NCBI RefSeq assembly: GCF_013624435.2
Contig: NZ_CP061768.1
Span: forward strand, 186,001 to 250,000
Source: Nocardioides campestrisoli
GTDB lineage: Bacteria; Actinomycetota; Actinomycetes; Propionibacteriales; Nocardioidaceae
Direction: 5' to 3'
DNA length: 64,000 nucleotides
Position 1 is the stretch's first letter; each line of letters starts with the position of its first letter. The notes under the pieces were generated by a model. The model saw only the letters and a list, made by a program, of their open reading frames with translations, searched no databases and had not been told where the DNA came from. Position numbers and translations under genes: made by a program. Positions 16,564 through 25,021 of the stretch are shown piece by piece.

Positions 16564-18369
16564 ATGTGTGGAATCGTCGGCTACGTCGGACCTCAGGACG
16601 CGCCCCCGCTGCTGATCGAGGGGCTCGCCCGGCTCGAGTACCGCGGCTACGACTCGGCCGGCCTGGCCGTGCTCACCGACCGGGACAAGCTGCGCGTGGT
16701 CAAGCGGGCGGGCCGCGTCCGCGACCTGGTCGAGCACCTGCCCCCGGGGTTCGGCGGGCACACCGGCATCGGGCACACCCGCTGGGCCACCCACGGACCC
16801 GCCACCGACGTCAACGCCCACCCGCACACCGACGCCACCGGCCGGGTGGCGGTGGTGCACAACGGGATCCTGGACAACGCCTACGAGCTGCGCGCCCGGC
16901 TGGCCGCCGACGGGGTCGAGCTGGTCAGCGACACCGACACCGAGGTGATCGCCCACCTGGTGGGCCGCTCGCAGGCCGCCACGCTGCAGGAGAAGGTGGC
17001 CGAGGCCCTCGGCCAGGTCCACGGCACCTGGGGGCTGGCGGTGCTGCACGCCGACCACCCCGGCGAGATCGTCGCGGCACGCAACGGCAGCCCGCTGATC
17101 CTCGGCGTCGGCAACGGCGAGATGTACGTCGCCTCCGACCTGGCCGCGATCGTGCGGCACACCACGACCGTGGTGCTGCTCGACGACGGGGAGCTGGCCT
17201 CGGTCACCGAGCGCGGCTTCAGCACGACCGGGGGGAAGGCGGCGGCCGAGATCGACGTCGACCCGGCGGCGTACGAGACCGGGGAGCACGAGTCCTTCAT
17301 GCTCAAGGAGATCCTCGAGCAGCCCGAGACCGCGGCGCGGGTGCTGCAGGGCCGGTTGGACGACCGGTTCGGCACCACCCACCTGGGCGGGCTGGAGATG
17401 ACCCCGCACGAGTCCCGGGCGTTCCGGCGGGTCAAGGTGCTCGGTTGTGGCTCCGCCTACTACGTGGGCGAGATGGGTGCCGGGCTGATCGAGGAGCTGG
17501 CCCGGATCCCCGCGCACGCCGAGCCCGCCAGCGAGTTCCGCTACCGCAACCCCATCGTCGAGCGCGACACCCTCTACGTCGCGGTCAGCCAGTCCGGGGA
17601 GACCCTCGACACCCTGCTCGCGGTCGAGGAGATCAAGCGCAAGGGCGGCCGGGTGATCGGCCTGGTCAACGTCGTGGGCAGCGCGATCGCCCGCGCCTGC
17701 GACGGCGGCATCTACCTGCACGCCGGACCCGAGGTCGCCGTGGCCAGCACCAAGGCGGTGACCAACATGTTCCTCGGCTTCGCGCTGCTCGCGCTGCACC
17801 TCGGCCGGGTCCGCGACCTCTCGGTCGCCGACGGCAAGCGCCTGGTGGCCGGGCTGGAGGCGCTGCCCGACCAGATCGCCGAGATCCTGGAGCGCCAGGA
17901 CGAGCTCGCCGAGGTGGCCGACGAGCTGGCGAAGGCCGAGTCGCTCTTCTTCATCGGCCGGGTGCGCGGCTACCCCGTGGCGCGCGAGGGGGCGCAGAAG
18001 TTCAAGGAGATCAGCTACCGGCACGCCGAGGCCTACCCCGCCTCCGAGCTCAAGCACGGCCCGTTGGCGCTGATCAGCCCGACGATGCCCACGGTGGTGA
18101 TCGTGCCGGACGACGACCTGGCCAGCCGCAACGTCGGCGCGCTGGAGGAGATCGCCGCCCGGGGCGGTCCGCTGGTGGTGATCACCCAGCCCGGGGTCGA
18201 CCTGGGCGGGGTGCAGGTGACCCGGATCGACGTCCCGGCCAGCGAGGTCGAGCTGGCGCCGATCCTGCTCACCATCCCGTTGCAGCTGCTCGCCTACCGG
18301 GCGGCGCTGGCGCTGGGCCACGACATCGACAAGCCCCGCAACCTGGCCAAGTCCGTCACCGTGGAGTGA
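16564..18369 (+). CDS. glmS: Glutamine--fructose-6-phosphate aminotransferase (isomerizing)
   Basis: This 601-residue enzyme makes glucosamine-6-phosphate from fructose-6-phosphate and glutamine, the first step toward UDP-GlcNAc for peptidoglycan. Cys2, exposed after removal of Met1 (MCGIVGYVG), is the glutaminase nucleophile. The N-terminal Ntn domain is followed by two SIS domains with 'VAVSQSGETLDTL', 'EISYRHAEAYPASELKHGP' and the conserved C-terminal tail PRNLAKSVTVE. The length matches the family. AGGAGG precedes the ATG. The 21-base upstream gap leaves no room for a glmS ribozyme. No partner genes of the same pathway lie next to it. Confidence 0.96.
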   Translation: MCGIVGYVGPQDAPPLLIEGLARLEYRGYDSAGLAVLTDRDKLRVVKRAGRVRDLVEHLPPGFGGHTGIGHTRWATHGPATDVNAHPHTDATGRVAVVHNGILDNAYELRARLAADGVELVSDTDTEVIAHLVGRSQAATLQEKVAEALGQVHGTWGLAVLHADHPGEIVAARNGSPLILGVGNGEMYVASDLAAIVRHTTTVVLLDDGELASVTERGFSTTGGKAAAEIDVDPAAYETGEHESFMLKEILEQPETAARVLQGRLDDRFGTTHLGGLEMTPHESRAFRRVKVLGCGSAYYVGEMGAGLIEELARIPAHAEPASEFRYRNPIVERDTLYVAVSQSGETLDTLLAVEEIKRKGGRVIGLVNVVGSAIARACDGGIYLHAGPEVAVASTKAVTNMFLGFALLALHLGRVRDLSVADGKRLVAGLEALPDQIAEILERQDELAEVADELAKAESLFFIGRVRGYPVAREGAQKFKEISYRHAEAYPASELKHGPLALISPTMPTVVIVPDDDLASRNVGALEEIAARGGPLVVITQPGVDLGGVQVTRIDVPASEVELAPILLTIPLQLLAYRAALALGHDIDKPRNLAKSVTVE

Positions 18370-18510
18370 GTCGCCGGACGCCCTCGGCCCGGCCGCGGCG
18401 CCCAGGCACGTTGGGCGCCGCGCCCGAGGACCGGCGGCGGATCTGCGCCTAGGCTGCCCGGGCGGGGTGACCCGCGCCCGACCCGCCTGGGCACGTGGCC
18501 GGGACGTAGA

Positions 18511-18544
18511 AGACCCCTTGCTGCATGGGGTCAGCAAGGGGTCT
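18511..18544. terminator. Perfect 13-base-pair hairpin between glmS and the dehydrogenase gene
   Basis: AGACCCCTTGCTG (18511-18523) and CAGCAAGGGGTCT (18532-18544) are perfectly complementary around the loop CATGGGGT. It lies 141 bases after the glmS stop and 93 bases before the dehydrogenase start. It could end glmS transcription, act as an attenuator in the dehydrogenase leader, or be an operator; termination is the simplest reading. The rest of this 268-base gap holds only the presumed dehydrogenase promoter. Confidence 0.5.
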
Positions 18545-18637
18545 GGGCGAAATTCTACCGAACGGGTCGGTGCCCACGCGGGTGGTAGGCAAGGTTTTAC
18601 CCATGTGTATGGACCACGTCGTGGAGAGGGAGAGTCG

Positions 18638-20104
18638 ATGACGCAGGCGAGCGGAACCAGGGACGGCTTGGAGGGCGTGGAGACCCGCCTCTTCATCGGC
18701 GGGACGTGGCGCGACGCGGACGACGCCGGCACGATCGACGTGCTCGACCCGGCCGACGGCTCGGTGCTCGCCTCGGTCGCCGACGGCGGCACCGCCGACG
18801 CGATGGCGGCACTGGACGCGGCGGCGGACGCGCAGGCGGCCTGGTCCGCCACGCCCCCGCGCGAGCGCGGCGAGCTGCTGCGCGCGGCGTACGAGCTGGT
18901 GGCCCAGCGCGCCGACCAGTTCGCCCGGGTGATCAGCCTGGAGATGGGCAAGCCCTTGGCCGAGGCCAAGGGCGAGGTCACCTACGGCAACGAGTTCCTC
19001 CGCTGGTTCTCCGAGGAGGCGGTGCGGGTGCACGGCCGGTGGATGGAGAACCCGGTCGGCGGCAGCCGGATGCTCACCATGAAGAAGCCGGTCGGGCCGT
19101 GCCTGTTCATCACCCCGTGGAACTTCCCGCTGGCGATGGGCACCCGCAAGATCGGGCCCGCGCTGGCCGCCGGCTGCACGGTGGTGATCAAGCCGGCCAG
19201 CCAGACCCCGCTGACGATGCTGCTGCTCGCCCAGGTGCTCGAGGAGGTCGGCGTGCCCGCCGGTGTGGTCAACGTGGTGACCACCAGCTCCTCCCGCGAG
19301 GTGGGCGCCGCGCTGATGGCCGACCCCCGGCTGCGCAAGGTCAGCTTCACCGGCTCCACCGAGGTCGGCCGCGGCCTGATCGGCCAGTCGGCCGAGCACC
19401 TGCAGCGGATCTCCATGGAGCTCGGCGGCAACGCGCCGTTCCTGGTCTTCGAGGACGCCGACCTGGACGCCGCCGTCGAGGGCGCGATGGTGGCGAAGAT
19501 GCGCAACATGGGCGAGGCCTGCACCGCCGCCAACCGGTTCCTGGTGCACGAGTCGGTCGCCGAGGAGTTCGGCCGCCGGCTCGCCGAGCGGATGTCCGGG
19601 CTGACCGTGGGCCGGGGCCAGGACGACGGCGTCGACGTCGGTCCGCTGATCAACGCCGAGGCCGTCGAGTCCGTCGGCGCGCTGGTCTCCGAGGCGGTCG
19701 AGGAGGGCGCCCGGGTGCTGGTCGGCGGCAAGCCCGCCGAGGGGCCGGGGTGGTTCTTCCCGCCGACCGTGCTGGTCGACGTCCCCGCCGAGGCGACGAT
19801 CAACCGGCACGAGATCTTCGGGCCGGTCGCCCCGATCACCACCTTCAGCACCGAGGAGGAGGCGGTCGCCGCCGCCAACTCCAGCGAGTACGGACTGGTC
19901 GCCTACGCCTACACCCGCGACCTGACCCGGTCGCTGCGGGTCAGCGAGGCGCTGGCCTTCGGCATGGTCGGGCTCAACACGGGCATCGTCTCCAACGCCG
20001 CGGCCCCGTTCGGCGGGGTCAAGGCCAGCGGGTTCGGCCGGGAGGGCGGCTTCGAGGGGATCGAGGAGTACCTCGACACCACCTACGTGGCGATCCCGCT
20101 CTGA
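18638..20104 (+). CDS. Aldehyde dehydrogenase, succinate-semialdehyde type
   Basis: This 488-residue NAD(P)-dependent aldehyde dehydrogenase has the catalytic Cys295 in GEACTAANRF and Glu261 in MELGGNAPF. The cofactor site motifs FITPWNFPLAMGTRK and VSFTGSTEVGR are also present. The C-terminal pattern PFGGVKASGFGREGG and the overall sequence fit the succinate-semialdehyde dehydrogenase (GabD) group, which feeds GABA-derived carbon into the TCA cycle. Other short-chain aldehydes are possible. The ATG at 18638 follows a GGAGAGGGAG ribosome site. It converges with a TetR gene, whose coding end overlaps it by 22 bases. Confidence 0.85.
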   Translation: MTQASGTRDGLEGVETRLFIGGTWRDADDAGTIDVLDPADGSVLASVADGGTADAMAALDAAADAQAAWSATPPRERGELLRAAYELVAQRADQFARVISLEMGKPLAEAKGEVTYGNEFLRWFSEEAVRVHGRWMENPVGGSRMLTMKKPVGPCLFITPWNFPLAMGTRKIGPALAAGCTVVIKPASQTPLTMLLLAQVLEEVGVPAGVVNVVTTSSSREVGAALMADPRLRKVSFTGSTEVGRGLIGQSAEHLQRISMELGGNAPFLVFEDADLDAAVEGAMVAKMRNMGEACTAANRFLVHESVAEEFGRRLAERMSGLTVGRGQDDGVDVGPLINAEAVESVGALVSEAVEEGARVLVGGKPAEGPGWFFPPTVLVDVPAEATINRHEIFGPVAPITTFSTEEEAVAAANSSEYGLVAYAYTRDLTRSLRVSEALAFGMVGLNTGIVSNAAAPFGGVKASGFGREGGFEGIEEYLDTTYVAIPL

Positions 20105-20721
20105 GCCGGGTCGAGCGCCACCGGGGCCAGGTGGCGCTCGACCAGCTCGTGCAGCTCGATCATCAGCGCCTCCTCGGCGACCTGCTCGTCGACCATCGTG
20201 TGCAGGCTGAGCACGAAGCCGTGCCCGAGCAGCAGCATGGCGCGGGCGATGGCCGCCGGGTCGCCGTCGCGGACCGCGCCGCGGGCCTGGTGCTCGGCGA
20301 TCCGGTCGGTGAGCGCCTCGAGGATGGCCTGCTGGCTGCGGCCGCGGCGGGCCAGCAGGTAGGGCAGCAGGAGCTCGGGGTCGAGCTCGACGATCCGGCG
20401 GAACAGCGGGTTGCGCCGCAGGTGCTCGACCACCGCGACGGCGCCGTCGGCGATGGAGCCGGTGAGCGTCGAGGTGGCCACGACCGCGCCCCACTCCCGG
20501 GCCATCAGGTCGCCCATCAGCGCGCCCATGTCGGGCCAGGCGCGGTAGATCGTCATCCGGCTCACGCCCGCCCGGCGCGCCACCTCGGTCAGCGTCGTAC
20601 GCCGCCACCCGACGTCGAGGATGCAGGCGTGCGCCGCGTCCAGGTACGGGTCCTTGCGCGGGTCCAGCCCCGCGGCTCGCGCGAGCCGGGCTTCCAGCCG
20701 CTGGGCTCCGTCGTGCTCCAT
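20083..20721 (-). CDS. TetR-family transcriptional regulator
   Basis: This 212-residue protein has a TetR-type helix-turn-helix near residues 30-70 (TTLTEVARRAGVSRMTIYRAW), followed by a helical ligand-binding and dimerisation domain. The ATG at 20721 is preceded by a run of eight C on the plus strand, which reads as a G-rich ribosome site on the coding strand. A 13-base palindrome 32-45 bases upstream is a likely autoregulatory operator. The C-terminal codons overlap the convergent dehydrogenase gene by 22 bases. Whether it controls the dehydrogenase or the pirin gene is not shown by the sequence. Confidence 0.88.
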   Translation of the reverse strand: MEHDGAQRLEARLARAAGLDPRKDPYLDAAHACILDVGWRRTTLTEVARRAGVSRMTIYRAWPDMGALMGDLMAREWGAVVATSTLTGSIADGAVAVVEHLRRNPLFRRIVELDPELLLPYLLARRGRSQQAILEALTDRIAEHQARGAVRDGDPAAIARAMLLLGHGFVLSLHTMVDEQVAEEALMIELHELVERHLAPVALDPAQSGIAT

Positions 20722-20753
20722 CGTTCCCCCCCCGAGAGTGACGTAGTGCGATG

Positions 20754-20766
20754 GTGTGTCACACAC
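20754..20766 (-). promoter_or_regulatory. Palindrome upstream of the TetR gene
   Basis: GTGTGT-C-ACACAC is a perfect inverted repeat about a single central base, 33 bases before the TetR start codon. Its position fits a self-repression site. The motif is short and GT-rich, so chance cannot be excluded. Confidence 0.35.
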
Positions 20767-20877
20767 AGCCAACCACGTCGTGCGCCCTGCCGCCCAGAGT
20801 TTTCTGGACGGTCCGGAGCGCAGTCTCGTGCAGAGGTTGGGCGACGCGCCCAGGCGTCCGGCCCTCGAACGGGGCGC

Positions 20878-21591
20878 TCAGACAGGCAAGGTCCAGAGCA
20901 GCAGCTCAGTGTCGGTGACCGCCTCGAGCGCCAGGTCGCCGGCGTCCTCGGCCTCCCACAGCCGGACGGCGTCGCCGGGCTCGACCAGCACCGGGGTCGC
21001 GCCCGCGTCGGGCAGCCGCAGCCGCACCGTGCCGGAGGCGGCGAACAGGTGGTGCCGCGGGCTGACCGGCAGCGGGACGGTGCTGCCGGCGGCCAGGGTG
21101 CCGATCCACAGCGTGGCGCCCGCGGTGCCGACCGGCAGCTCGGCGCCCTCGCCGGCGACCGGGACCAGGCCGGGGCCGGCCAGGCCGGAGGCGGTGAACC
21201 GGGCCGGCGGCTCGCCGAGCTCGTCGGGGCGCAGCCACGACTGCACGAACCGGGTCGGCTGGGCCGAGGTGTCGGCGATCTCGGCGTGGGTGATGCCCGA
21301 GCCGGCCGACTGCACCTGCACGGTGCCCGGCGGGAGCAGCGAGCGCGCCCCCAGGGAGTCGGTGTGCACCAGCTGGCCGCGCAGCACCCAGGTGACCAGC
21401 TCGACGTCGGCGTGGGTGTGGTCGGAGAAGCCGGCGCCCCACGCGAGGTGGTGGTCGTCGTGGGCGATCAGCGGACCGAACGAGACGTTCTCCGGGTCGT
21501 AGAACTCCCCGAACGAGAACGAGTGGTGCGTGACGCGGTCCGGGTGCCGGGAGGCAAACCTTTCGGATCCGGCGTACACGCTCATCTGCAT
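20878..21591 (-). CDS. Pirin family protein
   Basis: This 237-residue protein is a pirin-type bicupin. The N-terminal cupin has the metal-binding pattern 'LIAHDDHHLAWGAGFSDHTH' with the conserved His residues, then 'VELVTWVLRGQLVHTDS' and 'GTVQVQSAGSGITHAE'. Members of the YhaK/quercetinase-like group bind iron or a similar metal; some break down quercetin and others act as redox sensors. The exact role is not predictable here. The start may be the ATG at 21591 or the one at 21585. The start codon is only 17 bases from that of the divergent glycosidase gene. Confidence 0.85.
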   Translation of the reverse strand: MQMSVYAGSERFASRHPDRVTHHSFSFGEFYDPENVSFGPLIAHDDHHLAWGAGFSDHTHADVELVTWVLRGQLVHTDSLGARSLLPPGTVQVQSAGSGITHAEIADTSAQPTRFVQSWLRPDELGEPPARFTASGLAGPGLVPVAGEGAELPVGTAGATLWIGTLAAGSTVPLPVSPRHHLFAASGTVRLRLPDAGATPVLVEPGDAVRLWEAEDAGDLALEAVTDTELLLWTLPV

Positions 21592-21596
21592 CCGGA

Positions 21597-21602
21597 TATC
21601 GT
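21597..21602 (+). promoter_or_regulatory. -10 element of the glycosidase gene
   Basis: TATCGT stands exactly 6 bases before the GTG at 21609, which predicts a leaderless mRNA and supports that start. The sequence GGATATC around it is shared with the promoter region of the divergent pirin gene. Confidence 0.45.
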
Positions 21603-21608
21603 CTCTGG

Positions 21609-22976
21609 GTGACCTTCCCCAGCACGCACCGGGGGGTGGGAGAGTTCCCCCTCCTCCCGGCCGGCTTCCAGTTCGGCACCGCGACGGCCGCCTACCAGGT
21701 GGAGGGCGCGGCGGCCCAGGACGGCCGCGGGCCGAGCGTCTGGGACACCTGGAGCGCCGTGCCCGGCCACGTGGCCGACGGCAGCACCGGCGAGGTCGCC
21801 AGCGACCACTACCACCGGGTCGAGGAGGACGTGGCCCTGCTGGCGGGCCTGGGCGCCCCCGGCTACCGCTTCTCCATCTCCTGGCCCCGGGTGCTCCCCA
21901 CGGGCTCGGGCCAGGTCAACGCGGCCGGGCTGGACTTCTACGACCGGCTCGTCGACTCGCTGCTCGAGCACGGCCTCGCGCCGATGGCCACCCTGTTCCA
22001 CTACGACCTGCCCCAGGGCCTTGAGGACGACGGCGGCTGGCTCAACCGGGCCACCGCCGACCGGTTCGCCGAGTACGCCGGCATCGTCGGCGAGCGGCTC
22101 GCCGACCGGGTCGCCCACTGGGTGCCGGTCAACGACCCCAGCGTGGTCACGATGTTCGGCTACGGCGAGGGCCGGCACGCGCCGGGCAAGGCGCTGCTCT
22201 TCGACTGCCTGCCGGTGGCGCACCACCTGCTGCTCGCGCACGGGCGCGCCGCCCAGGCGCTCCGGGCCGCCGGGGCTGCCAGCGTCGGCTGCGCCAACAA
22301 CCACGCGCCGATCTGGCCGGCCAGCGAGGACGAGGCCGACACCGGGGTCAGCAAGGTCTTCGACCAGATGTGGAACGGTCTCTTCCTCGAGCCGATGCTG
22401 CTCGGCCGCTACCCGGTCGACCTGGCCCCGTTGATGGAGGACGTCGTGGCCCCCGGCGACATGGCCACCATCCGCCAGCCGCTCGACTTCTACGGGATCA
22501 ACTACTACTACCCGGCCCGGATCGCCGCGGCGCCCGAGGAGGAGGAGAACCCGTTCCAGTTCGTCGAGGTGCTCGGCCACCCGCAGACCGACGCGGGCTC
22601 GCCGGTGGTGCCGGACGCGCTGCGGGAGTTCCTCATCATCTTCCGCGCCCGCTACCGGGCGGCCCTGCCGCCGATCTTCATCACCGAGTGCGGTGCGGCG
22701 TACAACACCGGGCCCGACGAGCACGGCGTCGTCGACGACCAGCCGCGGATCGACTTCTACGACGCGCACCTGCGCGCGGTCTCCGAGGCGGTCAACCGCG
22801 GGGTCGACGTGCGTGCCTTCTACGCCTGGTCGCTGCTCGACTGCTTCGAGTGGGCCAAGGGCCTGGAGCACCGGTTCGGGCTGGTGCACGTCGACTTCGA
22901 GACCCAGCGGCGTACGCCGAAGCGCTCCTACGAGTGGTTCGCCGCGATGGTCGCCTCCCAGCCCGTCGACCGCTGA
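21609..22976 (+). CDS. Glycoside hydrolase family 1 (beta-glucosidase-like), altered acid/base residue
   Basis: This 455-residue protein has the full GH1 barrel with the usual landmarks: FGTATAAYQVEGA, SVWDTW, YRFSISWPRVLPTG, HYDLPQGLEDDGGWLN, GINYYYPARI and 'AFYAWSLLDCFEWAKG'. The nucleophile Glu360 is present (ITECG, where most members have ITENG). The acid/base motif, normally NEP, reads NDP, so Asp176 replaces the usual Glu. A shortened side chain at this position usually reduces hydrolysis strongly, so this may be a slow enzyme, a transglycosidase, or adapted to substrates with good leaving groups. GTG start at 21609. No sugar transporter genes are adjacent. Confidence 0.88.
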   Translation: MTFPSTHRGVGEFPLLPAGFQFGTATAAYQVEGAAAQDGRGPSVWDTWSAVPGHVADGSTGEVASDHYHRVEEDVALLAGLGAPGYRFSISWPRVLPTGSGQVNAAGLDFYDRLVDSLLEHGLAPMATLFHYDLPQGLEDDGGWLNRATADRFAEYAGIVGERLADRVAHWVPVNDPSVVTMFGYGEGRHAPGKALLFDCLPVAHHLLLAHGRAAQALRAAGAASVGCANNHAPIWPASEDEADTGVSKVFDQMWNGLFLEPMLLGRYPVDLAPLMEDVVAPGDMATIRQPLDFYGINYYYPARIAAAPEEEENPFQFVEVLGHPQTDAGSPVVPDALREFLIIFRARYRAALPPIFITECGAAYNTGPDEHGVVDDQPRIDFYDAHLRAVSEAVNRGVDVRAFYAWSLLDCFEWAKGLEHRFGLVHVDFETQRRTPKRSYEWFAAMVASQPVDR

Positions 22977-23007
22977 GCGGGCGGCCCGGCTCCTCGGGGC
23001 CAGCCAC

Positions 23008-23013
23008 TAGGCT
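23008..23013 (+). promoter_or_regulatory. -10 element of the sulfotransferase gene
   Basis: TAGGCT stands exactly 6 bases before the ATG at 23020, predicting a leaderless transcript. No good -35 is visible. The next gene at 24074 has the same TAGGCT (24062-24067) at the same distance. Confidence 0.45.
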
Positions 23014-23019
23014 GCGCGC

Positions 23020-24060
23020 ATGAGCGAACCCGCCGAGCCCCGCCGCGTCGTCCTCGTCGTCGGGTCCGGCCGCAGCGGCACCAGCACGATGGCCGGCACC
23101 CTGCGCACCCTGGGGCTGCACGTCCCCCAGCCCGAGGTCGCCGCCGACGCCACCAACCCCAAGGGGTTCGGCGAGCCGCAGTGGCTGGTCGACACCCACG
23201 ACGACCTGCTCAAGCGCTCCGGCGTGCAGGTCTCCGACGCCCGGCCCCGCGCCTGGCTGGACGCCGGCAAGGTCAGCGCCGACCACGCGGTGCGCGAGCG
23301 GGTGAGCGACTGGCTCGCCGACCAGCTCGGGCAGGCCGACGAGCTGGTGCTCAAGGACCCGCGGGCCGCCTGGTTCCTCGGGCTGTGGCGCGCCGCGGCC
23401 GAGCGCAACGGCGCCACCACGTCGTACGTGACGATGCTGCGCCCGGTCACCGAGGTGGTCGGCTCCAAGCAGAAGTACTACGACGCCCGTCAGGGCGGGG
23501 TCACCCGCACCGCGGCCTGGATCAACATGATGCTCGGCACCGAGCGCGCCACCCGCGGGGAGCAGCGCGCCTTCGTCCGGTACGCCGACATGCTGGCCGA
23601 CTGGACCGTGCCGGTCTTCGCGCTGGGCGAGAGCTTCGACCTGCACGCGGTCAAGACGGCGATGGCGGTCGACATCGCGGCGGTGCACCGGTTCATCGAC
23701 CCCTCGCTGCGCCGGGTCACCCTGACCTGGGACGACGTGCAGGTGCCGACCGCGCTCCGCGAGCTGGCCGAGGAGACCTGGCAGGCGCTCGACGGGCTGG
23801 CCGAGCCGGGCGGCGACACTCCCGAGGCGCACGCCGTCTGCGACCAGCTGCGCGAGGCCTACGGCGAGATGTACGACGAGGCCGAGGCGTTCGCCGCCTC
23901 CAGCGTGCTGGCCGCGCGGCGCGAGGGCGTCCGCCAGGGCCGGGCCGAGGCCCAGCAGCCGTCCGGCGGCGCGCTGGACCGGGTGCCGCACCGGGTCCGC
24001 GCCATGGTTCCGCCCACCGCGCGCCGCACCCTCCGCAAGGCGCTGGGCCGCGAGCGCTGA
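23020..24060 (+). CDS. Sulfotransferase-like P-loop protein
   Basis: This 346-residue protein opens with a PAPS-type phosphate-binding loop, GSGRSGTST (residues 15-23). The second PAPS contact is visible as LKDPRAAWFLGLW, with 'VTMLRPVTEVVGS' following it, as in bacterial sulfotransferases that sulfate glycans or lipids. The basic C-terminus (TARRTLRKALGRER) may contact a membrane surface or another protein. Being first in a run with three glycosyltransferases, it probably modifies the glycan that they make. The acceptor is unknown. A homologous group of nucleotide kinases has a similar loop, but the downstream motifs favour sulfotransferase. Confidence 0.75.
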   Translation: MSEPAEPRRVVLVVGSGRSGTSTMAGTLRTLGLHVPQPEVAADATNPKGFGEPQWLVDTHDDLLKRSGVQVSDARPRAWLDAGKVSADHAVRERVSDWLADQLGQADELVLKDPRAAWFLGLWRAAAERNGATTSYVTMLRPVTEVVGSKQKYYDARQGGVTRTAAWINMMLGTERATRGEQRAFVRYADMLADWTVPVFALGESFDLHAVKTAMAVDIAAVHRFIDPSLRRVTLTWDDVQVPTALRELAEETWQALDGLAEPGGDTPEAHAVCDQLREAYGEMYDEAEAFAASSVLAARREGVRQGRAEAQQPSGGALDRVPHRVRAMVPPTARRTLRKALGRER

Positions 24061-24073
24061 GTAGGCTGCCGCC

Positions 24074-25021
24074 ATGCCAGCGCCCGTGGACATCGCCTGC
24101 CTCGAGGGGCTGTCCGACTTCGACGTGACCTGGCCGTGGACGGCCGGGGAGCCGCTCGCCCCGGGGCTGACCTGTGTCTTCCGGGTGCGCAACGAGGCGC
24201 GCAACCTCCCGTGGGTGCTGCCGCCGGTCCTCGCGGCGGTCGACCACGTGCTGCTCGTCGACAACGGCTCCGACGACGGCACCGCCGACGTGGCCCGGCG
24301 GGTCGCCGACGAGGCGGGCGCCGGCGACCGGCTGACCGTGCTCGACTACCCCCACCGGGTGAGCCGCGCGGGCGGCGAGCACCTGGCCACCCCGGCCACC
24401 TCGGTGCACTCGCTGACCCACTTCTACAACTGGTCCTTCAGCCACGTCCGCACGGCCTACTCGATGAAGTGGGACGGCGACATGGTGCTCACCGGCGAGG
24501 GGTCCAGCATCCTGCGCGACCTCTCCTGGCAGCTCCAGGCCACCGAGGCGATCGTGGCGATGCCGCGGCACCCGCTGACCGTGGTCGACGAGTCCACCGG
24601 CTGGCTCGACCTGAGCCTGCGGTTCCTCGAGCCCTGGGTCTACCCGATGGGCCCGGAGTTCACCTTCGTCAAGGCCTTCGACTGGGAGCTGCGCGAGTTC
24701 CCGCCGGGCGTCGAACGGGTGGTGCTGCCGCAGGGGCTGGTGGTCGAGGTCAAGTGGCTGGACGCCGACGAGTTCGCCCACTGGCGCACCGAGGGCGTCG
24801 ACTTCACGAACACCCGGCTCTACCGCAAGCTGCGCGAGTTCGAGGTCGACCAGGCCATCCGCGAGGGCCGCGCCGAGGAGCTCGGCGGACTGACCCGGGT
24901 CGACGCCCCGCCCGGCGTGCACATCATCGACCACGTGACCGACACTTGGTTGCGGCAGGCACCCAGGCCGCTGGTCAAGCACAGCCTGCCCGCGTCGCTG
25001 CGTGAGAGGACCCCGCGTTGA
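24074..25021 (+). CDS. Glycosyltransferase family 2
   Basis: This 315-residue protein has a GT-A fold. The nucleotide-sugar site starts at FRVRNEARNL, the motif VDNGSDDGTADVARRV holds the uridine-binding Asp residues, and KWDGDM is the metal-binding DxD-like motif. There is no membrane helix. It lies 13 bases after the sulfotransferase gene, yet has its own -10-like TAGGCT 6 bases before the ATG, so it may be transcribed both ways. Its stop overlaps the next start (TTGA). The donor and acceptor sugars cannot be read from the sequence. Confidence 0.82.
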   Translation: MPAPVDIACLEGLSDFDVTWPWTAGEPLAPGLTCVFRVRNEARNLPWVLPPVLAAVDHVLLVDNGSDDGTADVARRVADEAGAGDRLTVLDYPHRVSRAGGEHLATPATSVHSLTHFYNWSFSHVRTAYSMKWDGDMVLTGEGSSILRDLSWQLQATEAIVAMPRHPLTVVDESTGWLDLSLRFLEPWVYPMGPEFTFVKAFDWELREFPPGVERVVLPQGLVVEVKWLDADEFAHWRTEGVDFTNTRLYRKLREFEVDQAIREGRAEELGGLTRVDAPPGVHIIDHVTDTWLRQAPRPLVKHSLPASLRERTPR

